From assembly GCF_021730395.1 (NCBI RefSeq), contig NC_069362.1, positions 66,605,501-66,669,500 on the forward strand: a DNA stretch of 64,000 nucleotides, written 5' to 3'. The notes beneath the pieces were generated by a model that saw only the letters and a program-made list of their open reading frames with translations, made no database searches and was not told where the DNA came from. A program made the position numbers and the translations under genes. Shown piece after piece: positions 60,013 to 64,000 of the stretch (the first letter of the stretch is position 1; each line of letters opens with the position of its first letter). The DNA comes from Mercenaria mercenaria (Eukaryota > Mollusca > Bivalvia > Venerida > Veneridae).

Positions 60013-61092
60013 AGAAGTATAAATACACAGAATCGCAACAGGAGATAATCTCGCATAGGCATGTATCACTGCGTTAAGGTTATAATGCAGTAATTCGGTC
60101 AAAAATATGCCTCCGTGGTGTAGTCGAAAGAAGTCCCTAATAAATAGATCCTAATTTTTCTATTTTGGCACATTTGCGCGTAAATCGGGGGCCAAATGGG
60201 CATTATTTCACTGGTGGAATGAATTTTACATAAAATAGGACACTTTTCATGCTAATATTCGCATGTTTTCGAGTTGTTTACTTGAAAACGAAAGTAGGGT
60301 GTTTATTCTTCGGACCGCTTTCTGAAATGCGGCAGTATGTGGGTACCTGACGTCAGTTGACTTGCATTTCACTGCATACTATTCAACACCCCTTTTTCTT
60401 TTCGTTTTCTTAAAGCAAATGTATGGATATCTTATGGAAAATAGGTCTACGATGGAGTGAAAATCTAGAAACTGTAAAAAAATTGTTCTGAAGTAGCTGA
60501 ATTTTATATGAAACAAAGAACAATTTCTTTTATTGGTATATAGCCTATAACCGGCGTTATCTTATTGAAGCGTTTCCTGACTTGATCACTCGTGATCAAA
60601 TCAACAGACGCTTATTAAAGTATTACACCGGCGATACGGCCTTCACGTAATAAACCGAATCGTGTCCAATTTTCAAACAACCACTGTTAATTTCTCAGAC
60701 TTCCAATTATAAATTAATTTCTTCCCCTTGTAGAAAATACTAACAACATTAAATAAAAACACCATTAACATTATAAACAAACGATCTGATAGAAAGTTTT
60801 TCACAACACAGATTTTTATGCTTTCTGTTTCATACACAGGTAACGGACGACCGAATGGGGTCAAATTTCCAAACGACCACTTTTGATTTCCCAGACTTCT
60901 AATCATAAATTCATTCCTTCCCCGTGTAGAAAATACTAACAACATTAAAAAAACACCATTATCATTATAAACAAATGATCTGATAGAAAGTTTTTCACGA
61001 CACAAATTTTTATCCTTCTACTGTCTGTTTCATACACTGGTAAAATAAGATCTCATTCAGTTCCCATGTGATGTTGGCGAGATTTGCTCATT
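60013..61092. repeat. Segmental duplication, left copy (with internal tandem duplication)
   Basis: 'gaagtataaatacacagaat' (60013) and 'ggcgttatcttattgaa' through 'cagttcccatgtgatgttgg' recur in order at 62287-62703. Within this copy about 190 bp (accactgttaatttctcaga to gaaagtttttcac) is repeated in tandem, at ~60650-60840 and ~60845-61035. A 490 bp stretch (60066-60552) is absent from the other copy. Confidence 0.78.
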
Positions 61093-61195
61093 TTCATTGA
61101 TGTCTATTTGTATTTTTTTCACAATCACATTTATTTTGCGACATTTGTCTATTTCCAAGAAATTAGAAATTTCTTTTATCAAAAATAACTATACA

Positions 61196-61785
61196 ACAAG
61201 AGCTGTCTCCATAGGATGACACATGCCCCCGATGGCACTTTGAATGGATAGTTATGGCCGATGTTAGAGTTTAGGACCTTTGACCTACGGACCTGGGTCT
61301 TGCGCGCGGCTGGGTCTTGCGCTGCGTAGTTATTTTAAAATCCATGCATGAATGACAAAGATATGGACTGGACACGCCATCAATGCACTATCATGAAATA
61401 TTACCTTTAACGTCTAAGTGTGACTTTGACCTTTGAGCTGCAGACCTGGGTCTTGCGCGCGACACGTCGTCTTACTGTGGTACACATTCATGCCCAATAA
61501 TTTTAAAATCCATGCATGGATGACAAAGATATGGACCGGACACGCCCACTAATGCACTATCATGAAAAATGACCTTTAACGTCTAAGTGTGACCTTGACC
61601 TTTGAGCTACGGACCTGGGTCTTCCGTGCGACACGTCGTCTTACTGTGGTACACATTCATGCCAAGTTATTTCAAAATCCATCCATGGATGACAAAGATA
61701 TGGACTGGACACGAAAATTGCGGACAGACCGACAGACTGACAGATGGTTCAAAAACTCTATGCCTCCCTTCGGGGGCATAAAAAA
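61196..61785 (+). mobile_element. Family D element (D3)
   Basis: It starts ACAAGAGCTGTCTCCATAGG (TGTC..GACA hairpin), then ACATGCCCCCGATGG. Three units at ~165 bp follow (gacctttgagctacggacct, cacgtcgtcttactgtggta). It ends with hairpin ATGCCTCCCTTCGGGGGCAT and AAAAA. It lies between the two copies of the segmental duplication. Confidence 0.78.
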
Positions 61786-62286
61786 CTTTCTTTGACTTTT
61801 TATCAAAGTTATATACATGTATGCTGCAAAAAAATAGGTTTATTTTCATTCGATAATATATTTAATTCAAGCACTCCCGAATTTAGCCCGTCATATCCTT
61901 GTTCAAGCCAGAAACCAATTATTAACTCCCGAGTTTTCTTTGGTGCACATTTTGGTTTGTTACATACTTTTAATTGGATGTATCTCCCAACTTTAAAATA
62001 GGAACCGCGAAATGTAGCATCACTTAGTTCTTAGTTGTTCAGCGTGTCACACAGGCATTTTAAGTGAATGATGAAACATATACTGGGAAATTGCCAGGGA
62101 GCACAAGAAAGTCATCAGATTCTGTGTAGAATACAGAATAACACCTACATGTGTGTGAAGTTGGTACCAAAACACTTCACAGGCTGTAATTCATTAGCAT
62201 CACTGCAGATTTTCTACTGGACTTTAAGAAATCTCATCTGTGGTCTACCATAAAAATATTGATAAAAGACGGCTTAAACGCCGTCA

Positions 62287-62703
62287 CAAAGAAGTATAAA
62301 TACACAGAATGGCAACAAGAGATAATCTCACGTAATGTCATGTCACGGCGTTATCTTATTGAACTTGAAGCTTTTGCTGTCTTGATCACTTGTGCTCAAA
62401 TCAACAGACACTTAATTAAAGTATTAAATGCACTGGCGATACGACCGGCATGTAATAAACCGAATCGGGTCCAATTTTTATATGACAACTGTTGACTTCT
62501 CAAACTTCCAATCATAAATTCATTCTTTCCTCGTGTAGGAAATACTAGTTACATTTAAAAAACACCGGCCATTAACATTATAAACAAACGATTTGATACA
62601 AAGTTTTTCATGACACAATTTTTTATCCTTCTTTTGTCTGTTTCATACACCAGTAAAATGAGATCTTTCAGTTCCCATGTGATGTTGGTGAGATTTGCTC
62701 TAT
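62287..62703. repeat. Segmental duplication, right copy
   Basis: A shorter relative of 60013-61092, in the same orientation and diverged by many single differences and small gaps. It lacks the internal tandem duplication. Confidence 0.75.
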
Positions 62704-63213
62704 ATGCCTTTCAAGTAACAGGAGGCATGTAAAAAGTACTATACCACTACAGCAAAAAAAATTGTTTAAGTTATATAACTACGAGCATATCCATCAGATG
62801 AAAACAGAGACCATTTTGTTGCTAAAACTACCACTCCACAACCATCTCTTGACTGGAAAATGATGATGATGGATAGGCTAACTATCGGCAGTACAGACTA
62901 CAGTATTGTTTTAGTTTGTGTCTCTCTATCTTTCATTAGTTTTACAGGTTCAAGTTTAATGTATGTAACTCATGATGAAAAAGCAAAACTTGTTAAATCA
63001 TTAAAGTCATACTTGTTCCAGCAAATAGACAAACAGGCAGCAAAGAAACGTAATGAAATGTTGATTTTTACACACGCATTATCTTGGACAAATTCGATGG
63101 GTATATCTCAAAACATATCCGTTTATTTATTGATTTTGTAACAAAGGTTTTCATTGGATTATATTTACCCATAATACGTTCTACTGTTATTTCCTGCCTA
63201 GCAACAAAACATC

Positions 63214-63239
63214 ATGGCGGATTCTGATCCTACAGAAAG
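63214..63239 (+). other. Candidate first coding exon of a divergent gene
   Basis: ATGGCGGATTCTGATCCTAC reads MADSDPTE plus AG, before a possible donor GTTTTA. The ATG is in good context (acatcATGGCGG), and CCTAGCAAC, an RFX X-box half-site, lies just upstream. The phase does not match the candidate exon at 63530, so they may not belong together. Confidence 0.22.
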
Positions 63240-63529
63240 GTTTTAGAGTTTTTTACTTAATTTTTAACGTCACGAATTATGATTTTATCCTAATTCTAAG
63301 TGATTGACATCGCTTTTCATTTGTACATTTATCTAACATAATGACACTAGCATGTTCATGTTCGTTGTGCAATAAAACTGGGTTATTGTAGTTTCCCAAA
63401 TGTTTCTCAAACATTCCAAGGCAATGTTGTTTACAAACAAGAAATATATCGACGTTGGTGGGGATTTAACATATTGAAATTGTTGGATTGTACCAAAGAG
63501 CTTGAACATTCCTGTGCAAATTTAAACAG

Positions 63530-63666
63530 ATACTGCATTTCAAATCAAAGCCAAAGACTGAAAAGCCCTCTCCAGTCGATGTCCACAGAGGCATTGTAGA
63601 GTATATTGTCGAAGTCTACTCCCTGACGCAGTTGTCAGACATGGGCTTTAAATGTGCAGGCTATGT
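63530..63666 (+). other. Candidate coding exon
   Basis: It is bounded by tttaaacag and the strong donor GTGTAAGTCAG. It is open in one frame for 45 codons plus two bases, including KPSPVDVHRGIVEYIVEVYS and LTQLSDMGFKCAGY. Composition and the GC-richer stretch look coding. No family is recognised and the neighbouring exons were not found. Confidence 0.4.
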
Positions 63667-63938
63667 GTAAGTCAGGGCTCAAATTTTGCTATCGCTAACT
63701 TGCTAAATGCAAGCAGATTTCACAGAATGTGAGTTGATAAAAACGTCACACACATTTTTTTGTGAGTTACAGTACAAATAATATAGACGGTATTGCCGCA
63801 GTTTTTGTTAATATTTGCGTTTTCGTTTGAGGATGAGGCAGTCACAGGGTTTTTTCTCGCATGCAGAAGACAGAAATCATGCATCTTTTGTTGGTGAGCC
63901 ATTTTTGTTGAATGCGTAATAGGAGTGGAAAAACGTGC

Positions 63939-64000
63939 AGCCCGATACAGGACTCGAACCTGCGACCTTATGCTTGAAAGTCAGATGCTCTACCAACTGA
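63939..64000 (-). tRNA. tRNA-like sequence cut by the window edge, probably pseudogene or SINE head
   Basis: On the minus strand it reads TCAGTTGGTAGAGCATCTGA (D arm, A box) and GCAGGTTCGAGTCCTGT (T arm, B box). An acceptor half ATCGGGC follows; its partner would lie beyond position 64000. The anticodon position reads TTC, but the anticodon stem (TCTGA against GCATA) does not pair. A working tRNA is therefore unlikely. Confidence 0.5.

Noticed and set aside
62860-63141. 93-codon plus-strand frame with a hydrophobic N-terminal part
   Set aside because: No recognisable family and no supporting splice or start context; an AT-rich chance frame is likely, although an acceptor-like ttttacag occurs inside it.
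1-64000. Retrovirus-like, LTR or Polinton-like elements
   Set aside because: No capsid, envelope, integrase or long terminal repeat signature was seen. The only reverse-transcriptase trace is the LINE 3' end at 7483-8003.

Overview
The window looks like nuclear DNA of a marine bivalve, plausibly a venerid clam. The grounds are AT-rich sequence, short exons separated by long introns, animal gene families, and a very heavy load of short non-autonomous repeats full of tgaccttgacc-type motifs. The species is an inference; no ribosomal or mitochondrial marker is present. I saw no retrovirus-like, LTR or Polinton-like element.

Three protein genes can be supported. At the left edge, on the minus strand, are the first two coding exons of PDRG1, a prefoldin-like co-chaperone subunit (86-877); the rest lies outside the window. 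The main gene is TBC1D16, a Rab GTPase-activating protein, on the minus strand from 59619 down to 23513. It has ten coding exons that join in frame into 946 codons plus a stop, and both catalytic fingers are present. Its 17.7 kb fourth intron contains, on the opposite strand, a complete two-exon gene (38322-41752) for a 546-residue TRIM-like protein: a B-box-like zinc finger, a coiled coil and a beta-propeller. A tRNA-Val(AAC) gene lies at 7272-7344, and a cut-off tRNA-like sequence sits at the right edge. Two candidate plus-strand exons near 63.2-63.7 kb may start a divergent gene.

Nearly everything else is repeats. At least six non-autonomous families (called A-F here) share one plan. A short imperfect hairpin sits at the 5' end, usually just after ACAAGAG. 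A family-specific 9-15 base motif follows. The body is made of tandem units, often about 145 bp. The 3' end is a hairpin that carries the inverted copy of the motif and runs into TAAAA or TAATAA. Examples are A (GCTCACCTG; 990-5048, 43625-45751, 47372-49326, 53373-54527), B (GCTCGACTATTCGAA; 10091-11234 and others), C (ATGTCTCCCC; 31456-33309), D (ATGCCCCC; 17034-17846, 35481-35750, 61196-61785), E (ATACGCCCG; 56450-57788) and F (GCCCACCAT; 2031-3507). The plan resembles Helentron-associated (HINE/DINE-1-like) elements. Clean nested insertions (F in A, A in B, a SINE in D, A inside a 3.1 kb TIR element inside a minisatellite) fix several boundaries.

Other repeats are a decayed LINE 3' end, tRNA-derived SINEs, foldback elements and MITEs, several minisatellites, and a segmental duplication upstream of TBC1D16. 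One minisatellite ends exactly at a TBC1D16 splice donor and is made of donor-like units.
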